Assembly: GCA_039192165.1 (NCBI GenBank) | Contig: JBCCXD010000002.1 | Span: 509,457 to 573,456, forward strand | Length of the DNA stretch: 64,000 bases | Reading direction: 5' to 3' | Origin: Dinoroseobacter sp039192165 | GTDB lineage: Bacteria > Pseudomonadota > Alphaproteobacteria > Rhodobacterales > Rhodobacteraceae | The notes under the pieces: model-generated | What the model saw: the letters and a program-made list of their open reading frames with translations, nothing else | The model's database searches: none | Told to the model about the DNA's origin: nothing | Part shown: one piece after another, positions 52,560-61,677 of the stretch | Layout of the letters: each line of letters opens with the position of its first letter | Position numbering within the stretch: the first letter of the stretch is position 1 | Position numbers and translations under genes: made by a program

Positions 52560-53543
52560 ATGGCGGTTTCAGCACTCGCGTACCTTGGTGTCCGATCCAG
52601 CGAGATCGACGACTGGGGCAGCTTTGCACAAAACCTTCTTGGCATGCAGAAGATTGACGCGGCGGGCAAGTCTTTGGCCTTCCGAATGGATGATCGGGAA
52701 CAGCGTCTGATCGTGTCAGATGAACCTGGCGAAACCCTTGCTTTCCTGGGATTTGAAACGTCTGAAGCGTCGGATCTTGAACAGTACGCTGCACGCCTCG
52801 ACGCAAATGGCGTGGAGGTGCATTCGGGAAAGGGTGACCTCGCTGACCGGCGACTTGTCGAAGATATGATCTGGTTCAACGATCCCATGGGCAATCGGGT
52901 GGAACTGGTCTACGCGCCGATGACGACCGATGAGCCGTTCGTACCAGGACGCCCGATCGACGGATTTAAAACCGGGCCTTTTGGTATGGGACATGCCGTG
53001 CTGCATGTTCAACATATCGAAGTCATGATGCCATTCTATCGCGACTTGCTGGACTTCCGAGTTTCCGACTACGGCTTGAAGCCCTACGGGCTTTATTTCT
53101 TTCACATCAATGGCAGACATCACAGCTTCGCCATGGTTGGCTCGGGCAAGCGTGGGTTCCACCATTTCATGGTTGAATATAACAATCTGGACGATGTCGG
53201 GCAGGGCTACGATATCGCTCAGACTTCAGACAAAGTGGCCTTCACATTGGGTCGTCACTCGAATGACTGGATGACCTCTTTCTATTCTCACACTCCTTCA
53301 GGCTTTTTTGTCGAAACGGGTTGGGGTGGGCGGATAATCGACCCCGAAACCTGGGAGCCGCATGAAACCGATACCGGACCGAGCTATTGGGGGCATGAGC
53401 GTCTGCATCTTCCCGATGAAGATGGCGGAGTACGCCAGCAAATGCGCGGAATGGCAATGGAAAGTGCGCGAAAGGGACTGCGCACGCCGCCTGTCAAAGA
53501 CTGTCCCTGGCTCTATGGCGAACTGGCAAAGCAAGGCCGGTAG
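52560..53543 (+). CDS. Extradiol ring-cleavage dioxygenase (BphC-like, VOC superfamily)
   Basis: The 327-residue product is a two-domain type I extradiol dioxygenase that opens catechols next to the hydroxyls with Fe(II). Iron ligands are H in GMGHAVLHV, H in RGFHHFMVEY and E in GFFVETGWGG. The second-shell HH of NGRHHSFAMV and Y of SFYSHTPSGF are also present. A C-terminal extension of about 25 residues exceeds the usual 300. AAGGAGG lies seven bases before ATG 52560. It is the only plus-strand gene of the aromatic cluster. The catechol substrate is unknown. Confidence 0.92.
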   Translation: MAVSALAYLGVRSSEIDDWGSFAQNLLGMQKIDAAGKSLAFRMDDREQRLIVSDEPGETLAFLGFETSEASDLEQYAARLDANGVEVHSGKGDLADRRLVEDMIWFNDPMGNRVELVYAPMTTDEPFVPGRPIDGFKTGPFGMGHAVLHVQHIEVMMPFYRDLLDFRVSDYGLKPYGLYFFHINGRHHSFAMVGSGKRGFHHFMVEYNNLDDVGQGYDIAQTSDKVAFTLGRHSNDWMTSFYSHTPSGFFVETGWGGRIIDPETWEPHETDTGPSYWGHERLHLPDEDGGVRQQMRGMAMESARKGLRTPPVKDCPWLYGELAKQGR

Positions 53544-53571
53544 CCGGGCGTTTCAATGGGTCTAGAAAAGG

Positions 53572-53590
53572 CGGCTCAAGAGTTGAGCCG
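53572..53590. terminator. Hairpin between convergent dioxygenase and FAH genes
   Basis: CGGCTCAAGAGTTGAGCCG is a perfect eight-base stem with a three-base loop between two convergent genes. No T run follows on either strand. It could serve both. Confidence 0.5.
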
Positions 53591-53610
53591 AGGCGCCAAA
53601 CAGAGTGGTT

Positions 53611-54453
53611 TCAAGTGTCGTCGACGACGCTGTTGGCCAGCGTGCCTATCCCGCTGATTTCAACTTCAGCCATCATACCCGAAGTCATGTAAAGCTGCGG
53701 GTTCCGAAACTTTCCAACACCACCGGGTGTTCCAGTCGCGATGACGTCGCCCGGCTCTAACGTGATGACGGTCGAGGCATACGCGATCAGCTCTGGAATG
53801 GATATCGCCAGATCGTCGATTCCGGCTCGTTGTTCGACATTGCCATTGATCCGCGTTGTCAGTGTCTGCTGCGTGATTTCGCCAAGCTCATCCGGTGTCA
53901 CAATCCACGGCCCCATAGAACCTGAGGCCTCGAAGTTTTTGCCAGGCCAAAACTGTGTTGTGTGTGTCTGATACTCGCGGATCGTTCCATCGTTAAAGCA
54001 ACTGTATCCCGCAATTACGTCCATGGCATTCGCCAGCGGGACGTTTCGGCAGGATTTGCCGATTACCACGGCGAGTTCGCCCTCATAGTCGAACGTATCG
54101 CTTACACGAGGCCGGATCAGCGGTGTGCCATGACCGACAATTGAGCTTGGATACCTCGTAAATATCGACGGGAACTTCGGCTTGTCCCGACCGGTCTCTT
54201 TAATATGGCTCATGTAATTGAGGCCGATACAAAGGATCTTGTCTGGATTGGGAACAGGCGGCAGCAGCGTTACATCACGCAGCGCGATCTCGGGACCACA
54301 GCCCTCAAGTTCAGAAACTGCTCCGGCAGCCAGGACTCCGCGTAAATCACTGTATGTCCCGTTCAGAGTGCTGCCTGCATCGCGAACGATCTCGCCGTCT
54401 GTGGTGCCGTAGGAGGCTGTCGAGTCTTGGCGAATAAAGGAAACCAGGCGCAT
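53611..54453 (-). CDS. Fumarylacetoacetate hydrolase family protein
   Basis: The 280-residue product has the FAH fold: ILCIGLNYMSHIKETGRDKP, the metal site DYEGELAVVIGK with E-x-E, D in CFNDGTIREYQ, and TGTPGGVGKF near the end. Family members hydrolyse acylpyruvates or hydrate/decarboxylate meta-cleavage products. In this cluster it should act on the ring-fission product of the extradiol enzyme. The next gene upstream is the TRAP binding protein, 102 bases away. Confidence 0.92.
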   Translation of the reverse strand: MRLVSFIRQDSTASYGTTDGEIVRDAGSTLNGTYSDLRGVLAAGAVSELEGCGPEIALRDVTLLPPVPNPDKILCIGLNYMSHIKETGRDKPKFPSIFTRYPSSIVGHGTPLIRPRVSDTFDYEGELAVVIGKSCRNVPLANAMDVIAGYSCFNDGTIREYQTHTTQFWPGKNFEASGSMGPWIVTPDELGEITQQTLTTRINGNVEQRAGIDDLAISIPELIAYASTVITLEPGDVIATGTPGGVGKFRNPQLYMTSGMMAEVEISGIGTLANSVVDDT

Positions 54454-54555
54454 GAATCGAATTCCCGTTCTGTCCGATTAGTCAGGATGGTTGAAGCGAC
54501 ACCCGCCGATGGCAATTCCCGTGCCGCTTCTGTTGTGGCCGTGGCCAGGTGTCTT

Positions 54556-55545
54556 TCAGTTGCTCATCGCCGCGCGAAACGCGTCAAGCAAAGCTGCATT
54601 GTCAGGGTCTTCTGCCAGCCAGTTTTCGACGGCAGGCAACGTGGCGTCGCGCCAGGCTTCCAGAGTGGCTTGATCCGGTTCAGTTATTTTTATTCTGCCT
54701 TCCTTAACCGCTGCAGCGCGCGCAGCCTCGTTGTTGTCGTGGAAAGCTGCCCCCAGGACAGCTGCAAAGGGTGCACCTGAGACTTTGTCGAGGCCGGCTT
54801 TTGCTTCGTCAGAGAGGCTCTCGTATTTCTGCTTGTTCATGACGATCATCAAGGGCGTGGTGCCCATTGGGACTTCAAGCACGTGATCGACAGTGTCCAT
54901 AACTCTGAAGGTTTTAAGTGCGTTCCACTCGTTGAAGGAGCCTTCGATTACACCGCGAGAGATACTTTCAGCAATCGTTGGACCGGTGATGCCACCAACG
55001 GCAACGGCATCCATCTCTTCAATTGCCGCCAGCAAAGAAGGTGAAGCGGCGCGGAAACTTCTGCCTTTCATGTCTTCGGGCATCAGGATCTGGTCGGTGG
55101 ATGCAACGTTTTGAGGTGACGTGACAAAAAGACCAATGATCTTGTACTTATCGAAATCACCCTTCAGCAGCCCTGACTCCAGCATCTCCCACAAAGCTAC
55201 GGACCCATCCGCGGAAGTTGTAACGGTATAAGGAAGCTCTGCCACGGAAAGCCCGGGAAAAACGCCCGGTGTATAGCCAGGGACAACAAAGGCCACATCC
55301 GCAACGCCGTCCTCTACAAGCTTAAGTTGCTGTGCTGGGGAGCGGCCCAGGGTACCACCTGGAAACATCTTGATTGTGACTTCCCCGCCGGTTGCCTCCT
55401 CGACACGGCTGCCCCATGCCGGAAAGACCTCACCTGTCAGGAAAGCGACAGGTGGTTCAAAAGATGAAAAGCGAAGTTCTTCTGCCTCCGCTGATAAAGC
55501 AAGGGCAACAGTCAGCGCGAGTCCGGATATGACTTTAGCGTGCAT
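54556..55545 (-). CDS. dctP: TRAP transporter substrate-binding protein
   Basis: The 329-residue periplasmic protein has a signal peptide (MHAKVISGLALTVALALSAEA) and the DctP pattern, including FPGGTLGRSPAQQLKLVEDG, MKGRSFRAASPS and GVIEGSFNEW. The conserved arginine expected to bind a carboxylate lies in GRSFRAASPS. The likely ligand is an aromatic or related carboxylate, from context. A clear GTTCA-N5-TGAAC operator lies 90 bases upstream, so it may have its own promoter apart from dctQM. Confidence 0.92.
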   Translation of the reverse strand: MHAKVISGLALTVALALSAEAEELRFSSFEPPVAFLTGEVFPAWGSRVEEATGGEVTIKMFPGGTLGRSPAQQLKLVEDGVADVAFVVPGYTPGVFPGLSVAELPYTVTTSADGSVALWEMLESGLLKGDFDKYKIIGLFVTSPQNVASTDQILMPEDMKGRSFRAASPSLLAAIEEMDAVAVGGITGPTIAESISRGVIEGSFNEWNALKTFRVMDTVDHVLEVPMGTTPLMIVMNKQKYESLSDEAKAGLDKVSGAPFAAVLGAAFHDNNEAARAAAVKEGRIKITEPDQATLEAWRDATLPAVENWLAEDPDNAALLDAFRAAMSN

Positions 55546-55634
55546 GATTTTCCTCCCTAATCACAACACAAGGTATGGGTCGTAATTCCGGGTTAGCTGA
55601 CGTGGCAGCGAGCCTGACAAAAATTTGCGGCAAC

Positions 55635-55649
55635 GTTCACCCAGTGAAC
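55635..55649. promoter_or_regulatory. IclR-type operator before dctP
   Basis: GTTCACCCAGTGAAC is a perfect five-base-arm palindrome, in the 113-base gap between dctM and dctP. It matches the sites at 60206 and 61122 in arms and spacing. Confidence 0.65.
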
Positions 55650-55657
55650 CTCACGGC

Positions 55658-56959
55658 CTAAAGCAACACCGACGGCAGCCACAAAGTCAGCACAGGGAAA
55701 GCAAACAGGATCGCAAGACGGACCAAATCCGCCGCAAAGAACGGCAGAATCCCGCGGTAAATCGTGGGGAGCCCAATGTCTCGCCGCATTGCATTCAGAA
55801 CCATCACGTTGATGCCGATAGGCGGTGTGATCATGCCGATTTCTATAACAATAACGTTGATGATTCCCCACCACACAAGATCGAAACCGAACTGCTGTAC
55901 CAGCGGGATCACGAACGGGAGGGTTATGATCATTGCGGCGACTTCGTCAAAAAAAGCGCCGAGTACGATGTACATAGCCAGAAGCATAAGGATAACGCCA
56001 GTCGCAGACATGCCCGACCCGGCTATGCCGTCCACGATAAAAGACGGAGCATCGGTAACTGCCATGAAATAGGAAAAGATGGTCGCACCGAACACCATCA
56101 CATAGATCATCGCAGTGGCTGTTGCTGATGCGACAAGAACACTTGCCAGTTCTCGCAGGTTAATACCTTTGCGGAGAATGAGAAAAGCAAATGCAACCAC
56201 AACGCCAACTGACGCGGCTTCGTTAACCGTAAAGATGCCCGAATAGATGCCGCCGAGAACTACGGTCGCCAGAAAGATCACACCCCATCCGTTACGAAGC
56301 GCCTCCATGCGTTTGCGAAAAGACCGCTTTTCAATTTCCGAGGCGGCAGATGGATTGATCAATATCGAGACCCTGACCGCGCCTGCGTAACAAAGGATTG
56401 CCAGCAAAGCTGGGATCATTGCTGCGGTGAAGAGTTCGACAACGAACTGCTCGGTCAGGATCGCGTAGAGCAACATAATTGTTGACGGAGGCACTATGAT
56501 CCCCAATGTGCCGCCGGCGGCAATCGAACCCGTTGCAAGTGACGGCGCGTAGCCCCGTTCGAGCATCTCGGGCAGCGCCACGCGCCCGAATGTCGCTGTG
56601 GTGGCCACACCTGATCCGCATATCGCGCCAAAGCCGCCGCATCCGAGCACGGTGGCAGTGGCCAGCCCCCCCTTACGGTGCCCGATAAAGGAATGCGCGA
56701 TGTTATAGACGTCGTTGGCGAGACCCGATGACGCCGCAAGATTGCCCATCAGCATAAACAGTGGGATGACCGCGAGATTGAGATTTGTAAGCGTCGCAGC
56801 GGTCTCAGATGCCAACAGTGTCAGGCCAGGCCCCCAACCCACAACCATGGCGAAACCGCCCATTCCCACGAACCCCATCGCGATACCTATTGGGACGTGG
56901 AGCGCGATCAGCACCAGCATGATGGCAAACCCGAGCCCGGCCAGGAGCAGAGGATCCAT
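55658..56959 (-). CDS. dctM: TRAP transporter large permease
   Basis: The 433-residue protein has about 12 hydrophobic segments, with DctM family stretches (LGCGGFGAICGSGVATTATFGR, and GTLGIIVPPSTIMLLYAILT, and GMITPPIGINVMVLNA). It is the ion-coupled channel of the TRAP importer and pairs with DctQ, whose gene ends three bases upstream. Confidence 0.95.
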   Translation of the reverse strand: MDPLLLAGLGFAIMLVLIALHVPIGIAMGFVGMGGFAMVVGWGPGLTLLASETAATLTNLNLAVIPLFMLMGNLAASSGLANDVYNIAHSFIGHRKGGLATATVLGCGGFGAICGSGVATTATFGRVALPEMLERGYAPSLATGSIAAGGTLGIIVPPSTIMLLYAILTEQFVVELFTAAMIPALLAILCYAGAVRVSILINPSAASEIEKRSFRKRMEALRNGWGVIFLATVVLGGIYSGIFTVNEAASVGVVVAFAFLILRKGINLRELASVLVASATATAMIYVMVFGATIFSYFMAVTDAPSFIVDGIAGSGMSATGVILMLLAMYIVLGAFFDEVAAMIITLPFVIPLVQQFGFDLVWWGIINVIVIEIGMITPPIGINVMVLNAMRRDIGLPTIYRGILPFFAADLVRLAILFAFPVLTLWLPSVLL

Positions 56960-56962
56960 CGT

Positions 56963-57514
56963 CTAGTTGCCCTGTTCGTGGGAGGGCGCGTTTCCGTTCT
57001 CCCATCCCATCAGCCGCCGCAGATCCACAAGTGCGACCATAGCCTGAGCCACAACGGCCACGACGAAGAAAATGGTGGCCACCCACCACCATGGCCCAAC
57101 CGGCCATTTCAGAACCCAGGTTTGCTCGCCTCTTGCCGTGATAGACGCCGCATAAGGAATGAACTGCCACGTCATTAGGGCGAAAAACAGTAGAACGGCG
57201 AGACTTGCAAAGAGGTTTATTGCAAGGTGAGCCTTCCCCCCGAGAATGGTTCCAAGCACGTCGACAGAGATGTTCTGTCGCGCCAGAAGCGAATTCGGAA
57301 TGCACGCTGACACAACGACGGCCATTACAACCGCGGCGACGTCGTTCACGCCCTGTAAGGGATAATCGAACAAACGGCGCAGGGTTATGTCGACCACAAC
57401 CATTATGGCGAGGATCAGAAGCCCGGTGAACCCGACCAAGGCCAGGGCATGGGCCAGACGCTCGGTAAACCTTTGAAGTCTGTTCAACTCTTCCTCCCCA
57501 AGATGCGCGCCCAT
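56963..57514 (-). CDS. dctQ: TRAP transporter small permease
   Basis: The 183-residue protein has four membrane segments and the DctQ-type stretch VVVDITLRRLFDYPLQGVND. Tryptophan-rich loop KWPVGPWWWVATIFF follows. It lies 44 bases after the monooxygenase gene and three before dctM, so the hydroxylase and transporter share a message. Confidence 0.92.
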   Translation of the reverse strand: MGAHLGEEELNRLQRFTERLAHALALVGFTGLLILAIMVVVDITLRRLFDYPLQGVNDVAAVVMAVVVSACIPNSLLARQNISVDVLGTILGGKAHLAINLFASLAVLLFFALMTWQFIPYAASITARGEQTWVLKWPVGPWWWVATIFFVVAVVAQAMVALVDLRRLMGWENGNAPSHEQGN

Positions 57515-57558
57515 CAGGCCATGACGCGACCTCTGCCTCCAAGATCAGTCAGCGAGCC

Positions 57559-59175
57559 TCATGCTGTTGCAGAGGCAGGGCGCGTTTCGAGCGACGATGT
57601 GCAACCGAACACGGCTTTGTAGCGCGTCATGCCATCTGCCAATCCAGCCGGCGAAAATGCCGCCGCCACATAGCGGTCCGGTCTGACCAGCAGAATTTCG
57701 TCACGATGCGTGCGCAGACGTTTGGCCCGCGGGTCAGAGGTCCGTGCAGCCGACATTGGCCCATCTGCGTCACGGAAGGGACAAAAGACGCGGCTGAGAG
57801 GCAAGTGCATGAACTCGTTGTCTACAAAGCCCGCCAGCGCCTCGGCTCCAGGGCAGTCCTGAGCAATGAGGGCAAAGCCCGGGCCAAGCAGACTGTCCAG
57901 CTTTCGCACGTGACCACCGCAGTCTACATCGGGCTGGGGGATCATCTCGCCAACGAGCGAGGCTTCCAGATCATCTTCGCCCAGATCAAGAAATAGTCCG
58001 GTGTCGTATCGTGGGCGGGGTTTAAAACGCATGTGCAACAGATAGTCCTGGACCGCCGGGAAGGGGGCCAGGGTCTTGAGAAGATGCTGGCGAAAGGCAA
58101 GTTGATCGCGCTCTATCGGCATAATCATATCGCCCATCGCCACAGCCAATTGGATCATAGCCCACGCAGGCCCTCGGCGTTCCGCGTGATAGCTGTCCAG
58201 GATCGCTGGCGATGCGCCTCCATTAAGAACACAGGCGAGCTTCCAGCTCAGGTTAGACGCGTCGCGCAGCCCCGCATTCATGCCCTGACCTGCGAATGGT
58301 GGTGTCATGTGAGCGGCATCGCCGGCCAGAAGAATGCGCCCTTTCCGCCATTGATCGGCGACACGTGCGTGAAACGTGTAAATGGTTTTGCGTAGGATAT
58401 CCTTGCTGGAAATCTCCCGGAATGGACGAATAAGGCCTGCCAGAAAGGTTTCTTCGAGCACTTCATCATGGGTTTCACCTGGCAGAAGCATGAATTCGTA
58501 GCGCCGACCGCCATGCGGGGCTGGAACTGAGACATGCGGCCTCTGGTTCGAGCAAAAGAAACGGGAACGGTTCTCGGTGTCGGGATCGTTCAGGGTGTCA
58601 ACTACAATCCAATCCTGTTCGTAGGTTGAGCCGCGCATCGGAATGCCCAAGGTTTCCCGTGTTGGGCTGCGCCCTCCATCCGCGGCCACCACGTAATCTG
58701 CCAGAACGGTCTGGGCAGCACCTTCTGGACCGGTGAGGGAAACCGCAACATGGTCTTCTTCCTGCTCCAGAGCCAATACTTCACATGAAAAGTGCAGATT
58801 ACAGAGCGGGTTGCGTGACACAATCTCGCGCAGCGCTGTTTCCATCTCAGGTTGATTAATGAAGTGACGTTTTGCAAAACCGTATGTCTCCGGGCCCGCT
58901 CCCACACGCCCGAACCGCTGACCGTTTTCGTCAATGTAATCTGCGCCATTTCCGACGATGGCCTGAGCGACATAAGTCTTGTCCGCTCCGAACACTTGCA
59001 AGGTTCGGGCACCCTCGTCGTCCAGCACAATGGCACGGGGGATTTCAAAGGCATGCGCGTTTCGCTCCAGAACGACAGACCGCACGCCGTAGCTTGCCAG
59101 CAAGAGCGATGTTGTGAGGCCGGTGGGGCCGGCACCAATGATAACCACGGGAAGTTTTGTCGGTAAATTGAGCAT
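57559..59175 (-). CDS. FAD-dependent aromatic hydroxylase (MhpA/PheA-like)
   Basis: This is a 538-residue class A flavin monooxygenase. It has VVIIGAGPTGLTTSLLLASYG, the DG motif YVVAADGGRSPTRETLGI and the GD motif GRILLAGDAAHMTPPFAGQG, followed by the C-terminal thioredoxin-like part. The closest pattern is 3-(3-hydroxyphenyl)propionate hydroxylase (MhpA). It should add a hydroxyl to a phenolic acid to give the catechol for the extradiol enzyme. ATG 59175 gives MLNLPTKLPVVIIGAG, and the frame to 59214 is dropped. Confidence 0.92.
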   Translation of the reverse strand: MLNLPTKLPVVIIGAGPTGLTTSLLLASYGVRSVVLERNAHAFEIPRAIVLDDEGARTLQVFGADKTYVAQAIVGNGADYIDENGQRFGRVGAGPETYGFAKRHFINQPEMETALREIVSRNPLCNLHFSCEVLALEQEEDHVAVSLTGPEGAAQTVLADYVVAADGGRSPTRETLGIPMRGSTYEQDWIVVDTLNDPDTENRSRFFCSNQRPHVSVPAPHGGRRYEFMLLPGETHDEVLEETFLAGLIRPFREISSKDILRKTIYTFHARVADQWRKGRILLAGDAAHMTPPFAGQGMNAGLRDASNLSWKLACVLNGGASPAILDSYHAERRGPAWAMIQLAVAMGDMIMPIERDQLAFRQHLLKTLAPFPAVQDYLLHMRFKPRPRYDTGLFLDLGEDDLEASLVGEMIPQPDVDCGGHVRKLDSLLGPGFALIAQDCPGAEALAGFVDNEFMHLPLSRVFCPFRDADGPMSAARTSDPRAKRLRTHRDEILLVRPDRYVAAAFSPAGLADGMTRYKAVFGCTSSLETRPASATA

Positions 59176-59256
59176 CTTAGCTCTCTCTTTTCCGCGTTGG
59201 TTCGGTTGCTCCAAAGATCAGATGACTCTGCCCCACCCAAGATCTGTCTCGGCGCG

Positions 59257-60132
59257 TCATCGGGATAGTCCCAGCATCGTCCGGGTCTCCTTTGCAGACG
59301 CAAGTTCATAGCCCAGTTCATCGAGAATGCGCTTCGCCTTGTTTACCATTTCGGCATTTGAAGGCGCCAGTTGTGCCTTGCTCAGTCGGGCAGAATCCTC
59401 CAATCCAATTCTAACGTGCCCGCCGCTCATTGCCGAAAGGGCAACCATGGGAAAGGCCCATCGCCCAGTCCCAAATCCGGTCCACTGCGCGCCCGGTGGC
59501 AGCCTGGACCGCGCATAAAGCAAGGTCTCAGGAAGCGGAACAAACCCGTACTTTACCCCCATAACCACGCTGCAAAGGGGCGCCGCGTCGATTGTGCCCT
59601 CAGCGATCAAGTCGTGCATCAATGCAATGTCGCCGGAATCAAACAACTCGATTTCTGCGCGCGCGCCTGCTTCGCGTATGGCCTGAGCCATCACTTTTAT
59701 AGTGCGGGGCGTGTTGATCACGACTTCTTTGCCGAACATCATGGTGTTGAGATCGAGCGTAGAGATATCTGGCCTGAGAGCGATGATATGCTCCACACGG
59801 CGTTCGGGCAGCACAAAATTCGTTTTCGGGCCAGGCACGAGCGGGTTGTGATCGGATGGGTCGTAGCGACCTCCGTTGCCGGTTGTAAGGTTGATGATCA
59901 ACTCGTCGCTGACATTGCGAATGCGATCCACAACCTCGGCGTAAAGCGACACATCCATTGCCGGCTGTTCGGTTTCAGGATCTCGGACATGAATGTGAAC
60001 AATCGCCGCCCCGGCGCGCCATGCGCCAAGCGCATCGTCAGCGATCTCTTTCGGGGTGATGGGCAGGTTAGGATTTTGCGCGCGAGTGGTGAAGTTTCCG
60101 ACAATCGCGCAGGTAAGATAGACTGGCCGCAT
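59257..60132 (-). CDS. Beta-keto acid cleavage enzyme (BKACE, DUF849)
   Basis: The 291-residue TIM-barrel protein belongs to the BKACE family (Kce-like), which exchanges a beta-keto acid with acetyl-CoA to yield acetoacetate and an acyl-CoA. Zinc ligands are H-x-H in IVHIHVRDPETEQP and E in VRIGLEDSARLSK. Substrate of family members varies, so the beta-keto acid here is unknown. It is the first gene after iclR on the same strand, and a perfect operator lies 74 bases upstream. Confidence 0.92.
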   Translation of the reverse strand: MRPVYLTCAIVGNFTTRAQNPNLPITPKEIADDALGAWRAGAAIVHIHVRDPETEQPAMDVSLYAEVVDRIRNVSDELIINLTTGNGGRYDPSDHNPLVPGPKTNFVLPERRVEHIIALRPDISTLDLNTMMFGKEVVINTPRTIKVMAQAIREAGARAEIELFDSGDIALMHDLIAEGTIDAAPLCSVVMGVKYGFVPLPETLLYARSRLPPGAQWTGFGTGRWAFPMVALSAMSGGHVRIGLEDSARLSKAQLAPSNAEMVNKAKRILDELGYELASAKETRTMLGLSR

Positions 60133-60205
60133 CTCCGGTTGTCCTTGCAGTTCTGAGCAAGCTAAGCACGCAAGACCCGGTTTTGGCCCAAGAATTGACC
60201 AGCGC

Positions 60206-60220
60206 GTTCACACCTTGAAC
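60206..60220. promoter_or_regulatory. IclR-type operator before the BKACE gene
   Basis: GTTCACACCTTGAAC has perfect five-base arms around N5. It lies just after the iclR stop and 74 bases before the BKACE start, so BKACE-hydroxylase-dctQM probably has its own regulated promoter. Confidence 0.65.
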
Positions 60221-60221
60221 A

Positions 60222-61007
60222 TCACGCAACGATGGGTTCGATTTCCCGCTCAATCAGCGCGCCAATCCGATCGCATGTTGTCTGCAAAGGCTCAATAAAC
60301 CTGCGCACCATTTCGTCGAAGGTGATGGCCGACTTCAGGCAAATGATTGTAAGCGATGCCAACACCCGATCATCGTATCTGATGGGTATCGAAACGCATT
60401 GTGTGTGATCCCAGCCGCCTTCAGTTCGAAAGCCGAACCCATGTGCGCGAGTGCGTTCCAGGATCCGATCAATCATGAGCTTTTCGTGGATCAGCGCGTG
60501 CTCGGGCGCGTCGGAGTTGCGCAACATCTCGAAGATCATTTCTCGTTCGTCATCCGGACAGAACGCCAGATAGGCGTGCCCCCCTGCCGATTGCAGCAGC
60601 GGAATGCGTTTTCCGATCATTCCCGTGTCGAACGACAATGGTGAAAACATATGGGTCGATTCACGAATGAGCATTGCGTCATAGTCGATTGTCACCAGAT
60701 CGATGGGCCAAAGGATCTCGCGTCCGAGCTTGATCATTTCAGGCATCGCGATTTGCCCCACCCAGGACTTGTCATCAAACCCGGAGCTTAGCGCATGGCA
60801 GGAAAGCGTAGGCGACCAGCCTCGGCCCGAGGTGGATTGCGCGACAAACCCCATAGACTGGAGCGTCTCTAGCAACCGAAACACAGTAGACCGCGATAGG
60901 CCGCTCAGGTCTGCGATTTCCTGTGTGGTGACGCCGTCCTGCTCGTTCACAGTTTCCAGTATTTTCAAGCCGCGCTCGAGCGCGCGTACGGGTTTGTAAA
61001 CGGTCAT
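60222..61007 (-). CDS. IclR-family regulator of the aromatic cluster
   Basis: The 261-residue product has an N-terminal winged helix (RALERGLKILETVNEQDGVTTQEIADLSGLSRSTVFRLLETL in family pattern) and a C-terminal effector domain with QSAGGHAYLAFCPDDERE. It resembles MhpR/PcaR-type regulators of aromatic catabolism. A perfect GTTCA-N5-TGAAC palindrome in front of the gene suggests autoregulation. The effector is likely the imported aromatic acid or its catechol. Confidence 0.93.
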   Translation of the reverse strand: MTVYKPVRALERGLKILETVNEQDGVTTQEIADLSGLSRSTVFRLLETLQSMGFVAQSTSGRGWSPTLSCHALSSGFDDKSWVGQIAMPEMIKLGREILWPIDLVTIDYDAMLIRESTHMFSPLSFDTGMIGKRIPLLQSAGGHAYLAFCPDDEREMIFEMLRNSDAPEHALIHEKLMIDRILERTRAHGFGFRTEGGWDHTQCVSIPIRYDDRVLASLTIICLKSAITFDEMVRRFIEPLQTTCDRIGALIEREIEPIVA

Positions 61008-61121
61008 TTGTATGCCTCCCTAGGCGGCCAGCCAGTTTGCGTGGGAGCCTGCCAGGAACCCGAAGAAACCAGCGACCTTTAAAAACGATACGCTGGCCGC
61101 TGATCGATTTTCAACCGGGTT

Positions 61122-61136
61122 GTTCAACAGGTGAAC
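61122..61136. promoter_or_regulatory. IclR-type operator before iclR
   Basis: GTTCAACAGGTGAAC, perfect five-base arms, lies 115 bases before the iclR start. It is the third perfect copy of the motif in the cluster. Confidence 0.65.
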
Positions 61137-61623
61137 GTTTTGGCATCCCTTGCTCTGGTGTCCTGCGATCGTGCGCCGGGACGCTCCGCAGGCCTGGGCC
61201 GCAGCCTTGGAAGTAAACCGACCCGTGTTTGTGAGGTTTTGCCGCAGCGCCGATAAGCGATAAGAACTGCAGCCGTAAATGCGCCATTTGACAAAGCGCA
61301 TTCAGCCCGTGACCACTGACTTTTTTCCTTGGATTTGGGTTAAGCGGAATTCAAATGCGGCGACATCACGCCCCAAGCATGCGCCCAACCTGTGCGCGCA
61401 ACCTTATCGGAGAAACACCAACTCAATGGTGCTGAAACTGGAACCAATCCAGCGGCATGCACCTAAACCTCTAGCCCCATGATCGTCATGTCGTATGAAC
61501 CCAAGCTCTATTCGCGCATTGAATCATGCAGCTGTGAACTGTCTGCGCGTGTCTACACGTAGTTTTAGCCATCCGCAGCAGTGAACCGCGTGACACACAA
61601 ACCTCAGATTCTATTTTGGAAAT
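61137..61623. other. Intergenic stretch with no recognisable gene
   Basis: Between the iclR operator and the tRNA fragment I see no convincing gene on either strand. A 93-codon minus frame (61020-61301) overlaps the operator and has no protein-like pattern. This is probably the chromosomal flank next to the insertion point. Confidence 0.6.
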
Positions 61624-61670
61624 TGGCTCCGGCGGTAGGGATCGAACCTACGACCAATTGATTAACAGTT
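61624..61670 (-). mobile_element. Attachment site: 3' part of tRNA-Asn(GTT)
   Basis: On the minus strand the sequence runs from an anticodon loop CTGTTAA through AATTGGTCGTAGG and the T loop GGTTCGATCCC to the acceptor end CCGGAGCCA. That is the 3' half of a tRNA-Asn with anticodon GTT. The 5' half (D arm and start) is absent, and unrelated DNA begins after the anticodon loop. A P4-type integrase follows within 160 bases. This is the expected left junction of an element inserted into the tRNA gene. The complete tRNA should lie at the other junction, beyond the window. Confidence 0.85.
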
Positions 61671-61677
61671 ATTTTTT

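Noticed and set aside
61020..61301. A 93-codon minus-strand ORF upstream of iclR
   Set aside because: It overlaps the iclR operator and promoter, lacks a ribosome binding site and shows no protein-like pattern.
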